Shown here in pieces: positions 30,967 to 44,200 of a stretch of 64,000 nt of DNA; within the stretch, counting starts at the first letter, position 1, and each line of letters starts with the position of its first letter. The translations under genes were made by a program, and so were the position numbers. Under the pieces are notes generated by a model, which saw only the letters and a list, made by a program, of their open reading frames with translations, did no database searches and was not told the origin of the DNA. The stretch is from Rutpela maculata (lineage: Eukaryota; Arthropoda; Insecta; Coleoptera; Cerambycidae), in contig OW386294.2 of assembly GCA_936432065.2 (NCBI GenBank), positions 50,248,945-50,312,944 on the forward strand. The letters are read 5' to 3'.

Positions 30967-32056
30967 TGTAAAAGTCATCTATACTTAGAAGGAAGTCTAG
31001 CAAAAGACGATGGATCACCAGCTACCAAGTTAAAATTGATAAATAACGCCTTCAGTTATCTCTTTAGAGAAATTCGATACGAGTTAAATGGCGTTGTCAT
31101 TGATTCAAATCTGAATGTGGGACTAACATCTACTCTTAAGGGCTTTTTATCTTTTAATTCAGGTGAAAGCATTAAACTTCAAAATGCTGGCTGGTTTCCT
31201 AAAGCTACCACATTACCGAATAGTAATAAATTTAATGTTTGCATTCCACTTAAAATGTTAATGGGCTTTTTCGAAGATTACAAACAAATTATATTAAATA
31301 TGAAACAAGAACTGGTCATAATTCGAAGTAGTAATGATTTAGATGCAGTAACTAGTGTCGCTGATACAGAGAAACCTAAAATTAATATTGATAAGATTTA
31401 TTGGAGAGTACTACATGTTTCCGTGGGAATACCACAGCAGCTGGCTTTAACTAATATTTTAGACAAAAATGGCGAATTATTACTTTCATTTCGAAGTTGG
31501 GAACTTGTAGAATATCCCTCACTTTCTCAGACCACACGGCATACTTGGCCTGTGAAAACTACCAAGTTAGAAACACCTCGATATGTTGTGGTGGCCTTCC
31601 AAACTAATAAAAAGAATAAAATAACTTCTAATATGAGTACGTTTGATAACTGTAATCTAACAAATATAAGAGTATTTTTAAATTCTGAAAGATATCCTTA
31701 CAACGATTTATACTTAAACTTTAAAGACGATAAATGTGCGGCATTATATGAAATGTTCTCAGATTTTCAAGATTCATACTATGAAACCGGAAATGAGCCT
31801 ATATTCACACCTGAAGAATTCAAATCTATTTCGCCCATAACCCACATCGACTGCTCTCGTCAAAAAGAAACTATTCAATCGGGATCTGTCGTTATGCGCA
31901 TTGAATTCGAAACAAGCGAAAATATTCCCAATGATACCACAGCATACTGTTTAATTTTGCATGATCGTCTATTCCGGTATAATCCACTAACAAAAATTAT
32001 CAGACAAGTCTAGCCTACTTAAGGAGCGTTGATGTAGGCTGTCGAGTTAGTTTACA

Positions 32057-32190
32057 ATGAACTTTAAGTACAGAAACGCGTTGAGAGAGCATCAGAAAAA
32101 ATTAGACATTTAAAGAAAGCGGTAGCGGTGAAACTATATAGTTTAAAAGTTTTTGTGACAAGAAAGTTGGCAAATATAAAAACATGCCAT
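32057..32190 (+). pseudogene. Polinton 1 very small basic protein
   Basis: ATG 32057 opens MNFKYRNALREHQKK. After an A-run near 32096 the other frame continues as a basic helix (RHLKKAVAVKLYSLKVF) to a stop that overlaps the next gene's ATG. An original product of about 45 residues with one indel is likely. It is too short to assign. Confidence 0.45.
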
Positions 32191-32630
32191 TAATTTTTGA
32201 TGTACAAGGATTCAAAGCAGAAAAAAATAAGTTTATTGTTAAGGAACTAGCCGCATATGATGGTTATAAAACAGCTCACTACATTTTCAAGCCACCATAT
32301 TCTATAAAATGCCTACCACCAGACTTGGAGACGCAGGTTAATTGGTTAACAAATAATTACCATGGTATACATTGGAATGAAGGAAACACTCCATACTTTA
32401 ATTTTGGGAAAACTATCCGAGAGTTAACCAAATGTGATGAAGAAATTTATGTAAAAGGAAAAGAAAAGGCCGCATACATAGAAAAGTATTCATTAGCACC
32501 AGTATACGAGTTAGAAGAACATCCACCACTCAATTTTTCAGAACCTCGCTGTTTCTACCATTTAAAATCTAAATGTATATGTTCTCTATCAAATGTATTT
32601 TATCTTTATGAAAATTTTGTAATGTCATAG
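32184..32630 (+). CDS. Polinton 1 conserved protein, unknown
   Basis: An intact 148-residue frame from ATG. It starts MPLIFDVQGFKAEKNKFIVKELAAYDG and later has WLTNNYHGIHWN, EIYVKGKEKAAYI and a Cys/His-rich end (RCFYHLKSKCICSLSNVFYLYENF). The early FDVQGF and later acidic/His residues recall an RNase H-like nuclease layout, but the catalytic set is not convincing. I have seen this type of protein only in the context of Polinton-like loci. Function unknown; it lies between major capsid and DNA polymerase. Confidence 0.7.
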   Translation: MPLIFDVQGFKAEKNKFIVKELAAYDGYKTAHYIFKPPYSIKCLPPDLETQVNWLTNNYHGIHWNEGNTPYFNFGKTIRELTKCDEEIYVKGKEKAAYIEKYSLAPVYELEEHPPLNFSEPRCFYHLKSKCICSLSNVFYLYENFVMS

Positions 32631-32949
32631 AAATAAAACAAATTAAACATATTCCATGTGTTTTATTTTACAAACAAGTTTAAACATGTCTCGACATGTC
32701 TGTAGATGTTTACTATGAGTCATCAAACACCTGCATACCATCTGTTGTATGACGTCACGCTTTAATAGATATGTTGAATTAATTAAAGTTAATTATCATC
32801 TGTCTAGTATGAATCACCACTACCCGCATGTTAGACATCTGGTATACAGTTGGTAACATTTATTTACCCCCACTCCTACGATTGATTTTATGATATATAA
32901 TGCTGAGATAAGACATATTCTTCAGTATCGTATAATTTACTGTACATCA
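32631..32949 (+). promoter_or_regulatory. DNA polymerase promoter region with p53-, AP-1- and CRE-like sites
   Basis: AAACAAGTTT (32672-32681) and AAACATGTCT (32682-32691) abut and both fit RRRCWWGYYY. CGACATGTCT (32692-32701) follows with one mismatch. TGAGTCA (AP-1 consensus) is at 32716-32722 and TGACGTCA (CRE/ATF consensus) at 32750-32757. A diverged, inverted copy of the left subterminal repeat overlaps this area. The polymerase ATG is at 32950. Confidence 0.68.
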
Positions 32950-35900
32950 ATGAAGTGTGAACACTGCAAGAAAGTTCTTTCAAACAAAAGCAAATTAGTT
33001 CGGCATATTCGTCAATATTGTTCCGTTCTAAATGATGGAAAACGTGGAAGTGTAGCTTGTGAGCCGTCGAATAAAAAACAGAAGCTTGATAACGTACCTT
33101 CTACAAGTGGTAGCAGAAAACAAAATTGTTCGAGCAGTTCAAAAACTTGTGGATATTGTGGAAGTAACTTTTCATCGCCTTTTAACTTACAACGGCATAT
33201 TAAAAATAATAGATGCCCTGTCCTGAACGATTTGTTTGAAACTGATAGAAAAAAAAATAAATAGCCCTATCGTGAGCAGTTTGGGGAATGATGTTGGAAA
33301 ACTACGTCCTGATAGTATACCTTCTACGAGTGGTATTAACAGAAAGCAGAGTATTCCTAGCAGAAAACAGAATTCTTCGAGCAGTCCAAAGACTTGTGAA
33401 TATTGTGGAAGTAACTTTTTATCGCCTTTTAACTTACAGTGGCATATTAATAATAACAGATGTCCTGTACTAAATGATATGTTTATGATTGACAGAAAAA
33501 AAATTAATCGATCTATTGTATGTAATATGGGAGATGGCGTCAGCAAACTTCATTGTGCATTTAAAAGTAGGATCGCTAGTTACCGTTTCAGCAGTCATAG
33601 AAGTCATATCGATTTTTCTGATTTTCTAAAAGAAGTGAAACAAAAAGTTTTGAACAAAATTAGAGAATACTTACAGAAATACCGGACCCTTAAGATTAAT
33701 TTCGAAATATTTGGGATTTATGATATACCAGAAAAAGAATTGTCTGATATTAAGTCGTTCAACACAATGAACAAAATAATCACTATATCAACGGATTTGC
33801 ATAAGATTTTCGAAGAATTTTGGGAGGAAATGACTGTACAAGCATCAGAATTCCAAGAAAAAGGCTCAGGATGGTCACTGACGCGTATAATGTTTCTTGA
33901 TGTAATTACAAATAAGTTTACATCAATGTCGGCTTCATCATATGTCAAGTTACCTAAATCTATAGAAGCAAAGAAGGTCGTCTTAAATGTACAAAACAAA
34001 GATAGTGCTTGTTTCGCTTGGTCTATCAATGCAGCCATTTTCTCTGCAGAAGGCGATCCAACAAAAACAAGTTCATATCCACATTATGACACTTTACTGA
34101 ATTTTAGAGGCTTAGAATTTCCTATGAAACTAAAAGTTATAGCCAAGTTCGAAAAAATGAACAATATCTGTTAATGAGTTTGGTCTTGAATCTGAATTCA
34201 AAGATGGGAAAACTTTTACTGAAGTGGTTGGACCATTACATTGTACTTCGTGTCGGCAAGCCACACACGTTAATCTATTACTTATATCAGATAATGATGG
34301 TACCAATCATTATTGTCTTATACATAACTTATCAAAACTGGTCTCAAAACAGAAATCAAACCATCATGACCGATTACATATTTGTGATGGATGTCTACAA
34401 TCATTCAGAAAAATAGAACAGCTGAGACAGCATCAAGAAAACGACTGTAACCATACATACACCAAATTGCCATCTACAGAGTTAAAAATAAATAAATATG
34501 GTGAATCTGTGCCTGAAAATATTCTTAAATTTATAAACTTTGAGAAACAATTACCGGTTCCGTTTGTAATTTATGCCGATTTCGAAAGTTTGCTGAAACC
34601 CATAGACCATAATGAACCTTGTGACGAGAAATCGTTCACAGTTAAAGTATCCGAACACCAGCCTTATTCTTTCGCTTTTTATGTGAAATTTCGATGATAA
34701 ATACTCAAAATTTGTAACATATCGAGGACTTGATGCCGCCGAAATATTCGCTGAGAAGTTGGATGAAACAGCTCTAGACTTATATAATACTCACTTAAAA
34801 CATGTCAAAAAGATGTTACCTCTGACGGACCAAGAGAAAGCTGAATTTGAAAACGCGGTTTGCTGTCACATTTGCATTCAAGATTTGTGAAACGCGGGTC
34901 CGTGATCATTGTCATGTGAGTAGCAAATTCAGAGCAGCGGCTCATTCTGTCTGTAATTTGAACTATAAAGTGTCAAAATTCATACCAGTTTTCTTCCACA
35001 ATCTAACAAACTATGATAGTCATTTATTTATTAAGAACTTAGCGTCCAAAAAGGAGCATATTTCAGTGATTGTACAAACCAAAGAGAAGTATATATCATT
35101 CTCTACATCAATACTTGTGGAAAAATCCCCAAATCCTCAAGAACCGGACACATACCTGAGATTGAAATTTGTAGACTCTTTTTGATTTTTATCCAAATCT
35201 CTCGATAAATTAAGCCAAAGTTTAGAATCTAATCAGTGTACTGAAATTAGAAAATATTTTCAAGATGATGAGGAATTCAGTTTAATCAGACCGAAAGGCG
35301 TTTTTCCTTATAATTATGTGGACTCGTTTGAAAAATTGGAAGAAACACAATTACCTTCAAAAGACAAGTTTTACAATGATTTAACAAATGAGGCCATTTC
35401 TGACGATGATTACGAGCGAGCTAACAAAGTATGGAATACCTTCAAATGTAAAACGTTGGGAGAGTATGCAGATTTGTATCTAAAATCAGACATTTTACTA
35501 TTAACCGATGTGTTTGAAAATTTTCGGAAAGTGTGTTTGGAACAGTACAAATTAGATCCAGCTCATTATTTGACTGCGCCTTCTTTGAGCTGGGATGCGA
35601 TGTTACGTCACACAGGTGTTGGACTTGAACTTTTAACCGATGTGGATACTGTACATTTCTTTAGAAAAGGTATTCGAGGAGGCGTGGCTCAATGTAGCAA
35701 AAGAAAGGCTGTGGCAAATAATAAATTTTTGCCGAACTATGATTCCACTAAACCAACGTCATATATCATGTACCTAGACGCCACAAATTTATATGGATCC
35801 GCAATGGAAAGATGCCTGCCCATAGGTGATTTTAGGTGGTTAGAGCAAGAAGAAATCGAAAATTTTGATTGTTCCCTAATTGGAGAAAATCCACCAAAAG

Positions 35901-37105
35901 GTTATGTTTTAGAAGTGGACTTGGAATATCCATCAGACTTGCACGATGAGCATAACGACTTACCATTCTGTCCTGAGAGAATGATTCCTCCCAAAAGTAA
36001 AGCAGCCAAATTAATTCCGAATTTACGAAATAAATATAAATATACTATCCACTACAAAAATTTGAAACAATGTTTGAAATACGGTATGAAATTAAAGAAG
36101 GTGCATAGGATAATAGAATTTTCCCAATCACCTTGGTTGAAGTCATATATTGATTTGAACACAAATCTCCGAAATTCTGCTAAAAACGAATTTGAGAAGG
36201 ATCTATTCAAGTTGATGGTGAATTCAATTTTCGGCAAAACTATGGAAAACGTTGATAAAAGACAAAACATTAAACTATGCTCGTGCTGGGAAAATAAAAA
36301 AAGGTGTATTAGGTGCTAGAGCGTTAATAGCCATGCTACATTTTAAATCCTGTTCTGTATTCGATGAAAATTTAGTGACTGTTCAGTTGGAAAAATTAAA
36401 AGTTGTGTATGACAAACCGTTCTACGTAGGCTTTTCCATTTTGGATATTTCTAAGACCATCATCTACGAATTTCTATACGGTTACACTAAATCAATGTAT
36501 GGAGATGACGCAGTCGTTTTATACACAGACACCGACAGCCTAATTTTAGAAATATTTACAGATGATGTTTATGATGACATCAAGAGAACATTCATTTTTT
36601 CGATACTTCGAATTATGATGAAGACAACATCCATAACATGCTCAAAACAAAGTCTGTGGTAGGAAAAATGAAGGACGAATGCGCTGGAAGATCAATAGAG
36701 AGCTTTTATGGTACTGGTGCGAAAGCGTACTGCGTTAAAGCAGGTGATGTAACTAAAAAGGCGAAAGGTGTTTCTAAGAGTGTCGTTAAACATCAGATAG
36801 ATTTTTCAGACTATGTTCAGATTGTCGAAAATGGTGGTTTAATATTCCGTAAAATGTCTATATTTAAATCCACTTTACATACCATTCACACTGAGCTAAA
36901 AAATAAAGTAGCTCTATCGTCTGCTGATGACAAAAGATATGTGTTACCTGGAGATATGAGAACTTTGGCTTGGGGGCATCATCTAATTCCTGACAATAGT
37001 GATAAAAATTTAGACATTTTGTTGAAGTACGCTAGACGCCTGGACATGGAAGAGTCAGAAGCAGGATGGGATAGTGATGATTTGGATGAGTCTGAATCGG
37101 AATAA
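32950..37105 (+). pseudogene. Polinton 1 DNA polymerase B, multiply frameshifted
   Basis: ATG 32950 opens three C2H2-type finger-like repeats (CEHCKKVLSNKSKLVRH, CGYCGSNFSSPFNLQRH, CEYCGSNFLSPFNLQWH), the last two near copies. The exonuclease domain has VIYADFESL (Exo I) and LTNYDSHLFIKNL (Exo II). An RDHCH..S..RAAAH..CN finger lies between them. The polymerase domain has YLDATNLYGSAM (motif A), FKLMVNSIFGKTMENV (motif B) and YTDTDSLI (motif C). Frames change near 33260, 34170, 34700, 34880, 35185, 36290 and 36600. The intact enzyme would replicate the element from a protein primer. Confidence 0.93.
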
Positions 37106-37146
37106 TTTTGATTTATTAGATGTGTAATTTGTTAGGTTTGTAATTT

Positions 37147-37155
37147 ATATTAAAA
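37147..37155 (+). repeat. Target-site duplication of the foldback, left copy
   Basis: ATATTAAAA lies directly before the foldback and again directly after it at 50628-50636. A 9-bp duplication is typical of Foldback/Mutator-like elements. Confidence 0.9.
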
Positions 37156-40100
37156 ACCGGTGTGAAGACAGCAGCCAGACTTAGCAGCTAATATTTCCGA
37201 ATTCTACCGAACAACCATAGGCGTCGGCTCAAGGGTCATGAGTGTCAAATAATAATTTCGTATTAATTCAGCATTATATATTGGCAAAGTTGGTTCTTTT
37301 CTACGACTTCTGATGTTCCGAAAGCTAGACACAGTAAAATTTAAAATTGCCTTGCTCGACATTCTTAACTTCTGACACAGCGAGTTTTCAAAACAAATTT
37401 GACATTTCGATTACTAAGAATAAACCAATTTCGATGGAAAACTCGGAGTTCAATAATAACTAATTCCCGAGGGGCGGAAAATAATCAACAACCCCAAAAA
37501 CATATTAATTAATTTCACGATATACTTCCATTTAGACAATACGAAATTTTGAGGAAACAATACAACCTTGACGCTTTCTCTGGTGGCTGCTGCGACGAAT
37601 GCTTGCAGACCTTCCGAGGGACGGAAGATAATTAACAACCTCAAAAACGCGTTAATAGATTTCTCGAAATCCCTACATTTGGACAACACCAAATTTTGAG
37701 GGAATAGTACCTACTAGATGCTTTATCTTATGGCTAGTGCGACGAAGACTTGCAGAGCTGCCGAGGGGCGGAAAATAATTAACAACCCCAAAAACATATT
37801 AATTAATTTCTCGAAATCTGTACATTTAGACAAGACCAAATTTTGTGGGAACAGTACCTACTTGATGCTTTCTCTAATGGCTAGTGTGGCGAAGACTTGC
37901 AGATCTCCCGAGGGGCAGAAAATTACTCGAAATCTGTATATTTATCGGGAGGGACGGAAAATAATTAACAACCCCAAAAACATACTAATTAATTTCACGA
38001 AATCTGTACATTTAGACGAGACCAAATTTTGTGGGAACAGTACATACTTGATGCTTTCTCTGACGGCCTGTGCGGCGAAGACTTGCAGAACTCCCAAGGG
38101 GAAGAAAGTAATTAAAAACGTATTAATCGATTTTTCGAAATTCCTACATTTAGACAACAACGAATATTGAGAAAACAGTACCTACTAGATGCTTTATCTT
38201 ATGGTTAGTGCGACGACGACTTGCAGATTTCGCGAGGGGCAGAAAATAATTAAAAACCCCAAAAATATATTAATTAATTTCTCGAAATCTATATATTTAG
38301 ACAAGATCAAATTTTGTGGGAACAGTACTTACTTGTTGCTTTCTGTGATGGCTAGTGCGGTGAAGACTTGCAGATCTCAAGGGGCGGAAAATAGTTTAAA
38401 ACCCCCAGAAAATATTAATTAATTACTCGAAATCTGTACATTTAAACAAGACCAAATTTTGTGTGAATAGTACCTACTTGATGCTTTCTGCGATGGCCAG
38501 CGCGGCGAAGACTTGCAGATCTCCCGAAGGATGGAGAATAATTAACAACCCCAAAAACATATTAATTAATTTCTCAAAATCTGTACATTTAGACAAGACC
38601 AAATTTTGTGGGAACAGTACATACTTGATGCTTTCTCTAATGGCTAGTGCGGCGAAGACTTGCAGATTTCCCGAGGGGCGGAGAATAATTAACAACCCCA
38701 AAAACATATTAATTAATTACTCGAAATCTGTACATTTAGACAAGACCAAATTTTGTGGGAATGGTACCTACTTGATGCTTTCACCGATGGCCAGTGCGGC
38801 GAAGACTTGCAGATCTCCCGAGGGGCGGAAAATAATTAAAAACCCCAATAACATATTAATTAATTATTCGAAATCTATACATTTAGACAAGACCAAATTT
38901 TGTGAGAATAGTACCTACTTGATGCTTTCTCCGATGGCCAGTGCGGCGAAGACTTGAAGATCTCCCGAGGGGCGGAATAATTAACAACCCAAAAAACATA
39001 TTAATTAATTACTCGAAATCCGTACATTTAGACAAGACCAAATTTTGTGGGAACAGTACTTACTTGATGCTTTCTCTAATGGCTAGTGTGGCGAAGACTT
39101 GCAGATCTCCCGAGGGGCAGAAAATTACTCGAAATCTGTATATTTATCGGGAGGGGCGGAAAATAATTAACAACCCCAAAAACATGCTAATTAATTTCAC
39201 GAAATCTGTACATTTAGACGAGACCAAATTTTGTGGGAACAGTACATACTTGATGCTTTCTCTGACGGCCTGTGCGGCGAAGACTTGCAGAACTCCCAAG
39301 GGGAGGAAAGTAATTAAAAACGTATTAATCGATTTTTCGAAATTCCTACATTTAGACAACAACGAATATTGAGGAAACAGTACCTACTAGATGCTTTATC
39401 TTATGGTTAGTGCGACGACGACTTGCAGATTTCGCGAGGGGCAGAAAATAATTAAAAACCCCAAAAATATATTAATTAATTTCTCGAAATCTATATATTT
39501 AGACAAGATCAAATTTTGTGGGAACAGTACTTACTTGTTGCTTTCTGTGATGGCTAGTGCGGTGAAGACTTGCAGATCTCCCAAGGGGCGGAAAATAGTT
39601 TAAAACCCCAAGAACATATTAATTAATTACTCGAAATCTGTACATTTAGACAAGCCCAAATTTTGTGTGAATAGTACCTACTTGATGCTTTCTGCGATGG
39701 CCAGCGCGGCGAAGACATGCAGATCTCCCGAAGGATGGAGAATAATTAACAACCCCAAAAACATATTAATTAATTTCTCAAAATCTGTACATTTAGACAA
39801 GACCAAATTTTGTGGGAACAGTACATACTTGATGCTTTCTCTAATGGCTAGTGCGGCGAAGACTTGCAGATTTCCCAAGGGGCGGAGAATAATTAACAAC
39901 CCCAAAAACATATTAATTAATTACTCGAAATCTGTACATTTAGACAAGACCAAATTTTGTGGGAATGGTACCTACTTGATGCTTTCACCGATGGCCAGTG
40001 CGACGAAGACTTGCAGATCTCCCGAGGGGCGGAAAATAATTAAAAACCCCAATAACATATTAATTAATTATTCGAAATCTATACATTTAGACAAGACCAA

Positions 40101-43100
40101 ATTTTGTGAGAATAGTACCTACTTGATGCTTTCTCCGATGGCCAGTGCGGCGAAGACTTGAAGATCTCCCGAGGGGCGGAAATAATTAACAACCCAAAAA
40201 ACATATTAATTAATTACTCGAAATCCGTACATTTAGACAAGACCAAATTTTGTGGGAACAGTACCTACTTGATGCTTTCTCCGATGGCCAGTGCGGCGAA
40301 GACTTGCAGATCTCCCGATGGGCGGAAAATAATTAAAAACCCTAAAAACGTATTAATCGATTTCTCAAAATCCCTACATTTAGACAACACCAAATTTTGA
40401 AGGAATAGTAAATACTTGATTCTTTCTCTGATGGCTAGTGCGGCGAAGACTTGCAGATCTACCGAGGGGCGGAGAATAATTAACAACCCCAAAAACATAT
40501 TAATTTCTCGAAATCTGTACATTTAGACAAGATCAAATTTTGGGGGAACAGTACTTACTTGATGCTTTCTCTAATGGCTAATGCGGCGAAAACTTGCAGA
40601 TCTCCCGAGGGGCGGAAAATAATTAACAACCCCAAAAACATATTAATTAATTACTCGAAATCGGTACATTTAGACAAAACCAAATTTTGTGGGAACAGTA
40701 ACAACTTGATGCTTTCTCTGAAGGCCAGTGCGGCGAAGACTTGCAGATCTCCCGAGAGGCGGAAGATAATTAAAAACCCCAAAAACATATGAATTAATTA
40801 CTCGAAATCTGTACATTTAGACAAGACCAAATTTTGTGGGAATAGTACCTACTTGATGCTTTCTCCGTTGGCCGGCGCGGCGAGGACTTGCAGATCTTTC
40901 GAGGGGCGGAAAATAAATAAAAACCCCAAAAAGATATGAATTAATTACTCGAGATCTGTACATTTAGACAAGACCAAATTTTGTGAGAATAGTACACACT
41001 TGATGCTTTTTCTGATGGCCAGTGCGGCGAATACTTGCAGATCTCCCGAGGGGTGGAAAATAATTAAAAACCCTAAAAACGTATTAATCGATTTCTCAAA
41101 ATCCCTACATTTAGACAACACTAAATTTTGAGGGAATAGTACCTACTTGATTCTTTCTCTGACGGCTAGTGCGGCGAAAACTTGCAGATCTCCCGAGGGG
41201 TGGAAAATAATTAAAAACCCTAAAAACGTATTAATCGATTTCTCAAAATCCCTACATTTAGACAACACCAAATTTTGAGGGAATAGTACCTACTTGATTC
41301 TTTCTCTGACGGCTAGTGCGGCGAAGACTTGCAGATCTCCCGAGGGGCGGAGAATAATTAAAAACCCCAAAAACATATTAATTAATTTCTCGAAATCTCC
41401 ACATTTAGACAAAACCAAATTTTGTGGGAACAGTACTTTCTTGATGCTTTCTCTAATAGCTAGTGCGGCGAAGACTTGCAGATCTCCCAAGGGGCTGAAA
41501 ATAATTAAATGTCCTAAAAACGTGTTAATCGATTTCTCGAAATCGCTACATTTAGACAACACCAAATTTTGAGGGAGCAGTACCCACTAGATGCTTTATC
41601 TTATGGCTAGTGCGACGACCACTTGCAAATTTTCTGAGCGGCGGAGAATAAGTAAAAACCCCAAAAATATATTAGTTAATTTCTCGAAATCTATACATTT
41701 AGACAAGATCAAATTTTGTGGGAACGGTACTTACTTGATGCTTTCTCTAATGGCTAATGCGGCGAAAACTTGCAGATTTCCCGAGGGGCGGAAAATAATT
41801 AACAACCCCAAATAACATATTAATTAATTACTCGAAATCGGTACAATTAGACAAAACCAAATTTTGTGGGAACAGTACCTACTTGATGCTTTCTCTAATG
41901 GCTAATGCGGCGAAGACTTGCAGATCTCCCGAGGGGCGGAAAATTAATAAAAGCCCCAAAAACATATTAATTAATTACTCGAAATATGTACATTTAGACA
42001 AGACCAAACTTTGTGAGAATAGTACATACTTGTCGCTTCCTCTGGTGGCCTGTGCGGCGAATACTTGCAGAACTCCCAAGGGGCGGAAAATAATTAAAAA
42101 GCTTAAACACCTATTAATCGATTTCTCGAAATTCCTACATTTAGACAACACCAAATTTTGAGGAAACAGTACCTACTAGATGCTTTATCTTATGGCTGGT
42201 GCGACGACGACTTGCAGATTTTCCGAGGGGCGGAGAATAATTAAAAACCCCAAAAATATATTAATTAATTTCTCGAAATCTATATATTTAGACAAGATCA
42301 AACTTTGTAGGAACAGAACTTACTTGATGCTTGCTCTAATGGCTAATGCGGCGAAAACTTGCAGATCTCCCGAGGGGCGGAAAATAATTAAAAACCCCAA
42401 AAACATATTAATTAATTACTCGAAATCTGTACATTTAGACAAGACCAAATTTTGTGGGAATAGTACCTACTTGATGCTTTCTCCGATGGCCGGTGCGGCG
42501 ACGATTTGCAGATCTTTCGAGGGGCGGAAATAATTAACAACCCCAAAAACATATTAATTAATTATTCGAAATCCGTACATTTAGACAAGACCAAATTTTG
42601 TGGGAGTAGTACCTACTTGATGCTTTCTCAGATGGTCAGTGCGGCGAAGACTTGCAGATCTCCCGAGAGGCGGAAGATAATTAAAAACCCCAAAAACATA
42701 TTAATTAATTATACGAAATCCGTACATTTAGACAAGACCAAATTTTGTGGAAATAGTACCTACTTGATGCTTTCTCCGATGGCCAGTGCGGCGAAGACTT
42801 GCAGATCTCCCGATGGGCGGAAAATAATTAAAAACCCTAAAAACGTATTAATCGATTTCTCAAAACCCCTACATTTAGACAACACCAAATTTTGAGGGAA
42901 TAGTACCTACTTGATTCTTTCTCTGATGGCTAGTGCGGCGAAGACTTGCGGATCTCCCGAGGGGCGGAGAATAATTAAAAACCCCAAAAACATATTAATT
43001 AGTTTCTCGAAATCTCTACATTTAGACAAGACCAAATTTTGTGGGAACAGTACTTTCTTGATGCTTTCTCTAATAGCTAGTGCGGCGAAGACTTGCAGAT

Positions 43101-44200
43101 CTCCCAAGGGGCGGAAAATAATTAAATATCCTAAAAACGTGTTAATCGATTTCTCGAAATCGCTACATTTAGACAACACCAAATTTTGAGGGAGCAGTAC
43201 CCATTAGATGCTTTATCTTATGGCTAGTGCGACGACCACTTGCAAATTTTCCGAGGGGCGGAGAATAATTAAAAACCCCAAAAATATATTAATTAATTTC
43301 TCGAAATCTATACATTTAGACAAGATCAAACTTTGTAGGAACAGTACTTACTTGATGCTTGCTCTAATGGCTAATGCGGCGAAAACTTGCAGATCTCCCG
43401 AGGGGCGGAAAATAATTAAAAACCCCAAAAACATATTAATTAATTACTCGAAATCTGTACATTTAGACAAGACCAAATTTTGTGGGAATAGTACCTACTT
43501 GATGCTTTCTCCGATGGCCGGTGCGGCGACGATTTGCAGATCTTTCGAGGGGCGGAAATAATTAACAACCCCGAAAACATATTAATTAATTATTCGAAAT
43601 CCGTACATTTAGACAAGACCAAATTTTGTGGGAGTAGTACCTACTTGATGCTTTCTCAGATGGTCAGTGCGGCGAAGACTTGCAGATCTCCCGAGAGGCG
43701 GAAGATAATTAAAAACCCCAAAAACATATTAATTAATTACTCGAAATCTGTACATTTAGACAAGACCAAATTTTGTGGGAATAGTACCTACTTGATGCTT
43801 TCTCCGATGGCCGGTGCGGCGACGACTTGCAGATCTTTCGAGGGGCGGAAATAATTAACAACCCCAAAAACATATTAATTAATTATACGAATTCCGTACA
43901 TTTAGACAAGACCAAATTTTGTGGAAATAGTACCTACTTGATGCTTTCTCCGATGGCCAGTACGGCGAAGACTTGCAGATCTCCCGATGGGCGGAAAATA
44001 ATTAAAAACCCTAAAAACGTATTAATCGATTTCTCAAAACCCCTACATTTAGACAACACCAAATTTTGAGGGAATAGTACCTACTTGATTCTTTCTCTGA
44101 TGGCTAGTGCGGCGAAGACTTGCAGATCTCCCGAGGGGCGGAGAATAATTAAAAACCCCAAAAACATATTAATTAGTTTCTCGAAATCTCTACCTTTAGA
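37156..44200 (+). repeat. Foldback left arm: 147-bp tandem array
   Basis: Successive ATGCTTTC landmarks at 38481, 38628, 38775 and 38922 are exactly 147 bp apart. About 46 monomers are present. Blocks of eight monomers recur about 1204 bp apart (for example 38463-38957 and 39667-40161), and longer blocks recur at about 1028 and 1617 bp, so the array has grown by multi-monomer duplication. Each monomer carries ATTAATTAATT, ACATTTAGACAA and GCAGATCTCCCGAGGGG. Confidence 0.93.

Larger units (their letters stand above)
27382..32013 (+). pseudogene. Polinton 1 major capsid protein, split by a LINE
   Basis: The N-terminal 52 codons lie at 27382-27537 (IRIPIQELDAYTLP at the break). The frame resumes at 30967 (KSHLYLEGSLAKDDG) and runs to 32013. 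Once the insertion is ignored, the product is about 400 residues with no other interruption. Beta-rich blocks (NNAFSYLFREIRYELNG, VSVGIPQQLAL, TTYC-type ends) and synteny mark the double jelly-roll major capsid protein of Polintons. Apart from the insertion it would be intact, unlike most neighbours. Confidence 0.87.

Noticed and set aside
33187..33546. Minus-strand 119-codon frame opposite the polymerase zinc-finger region.
   Set aside because: Antisense shadow of the finger repeats; the plus strand has the C2H2 motifs.
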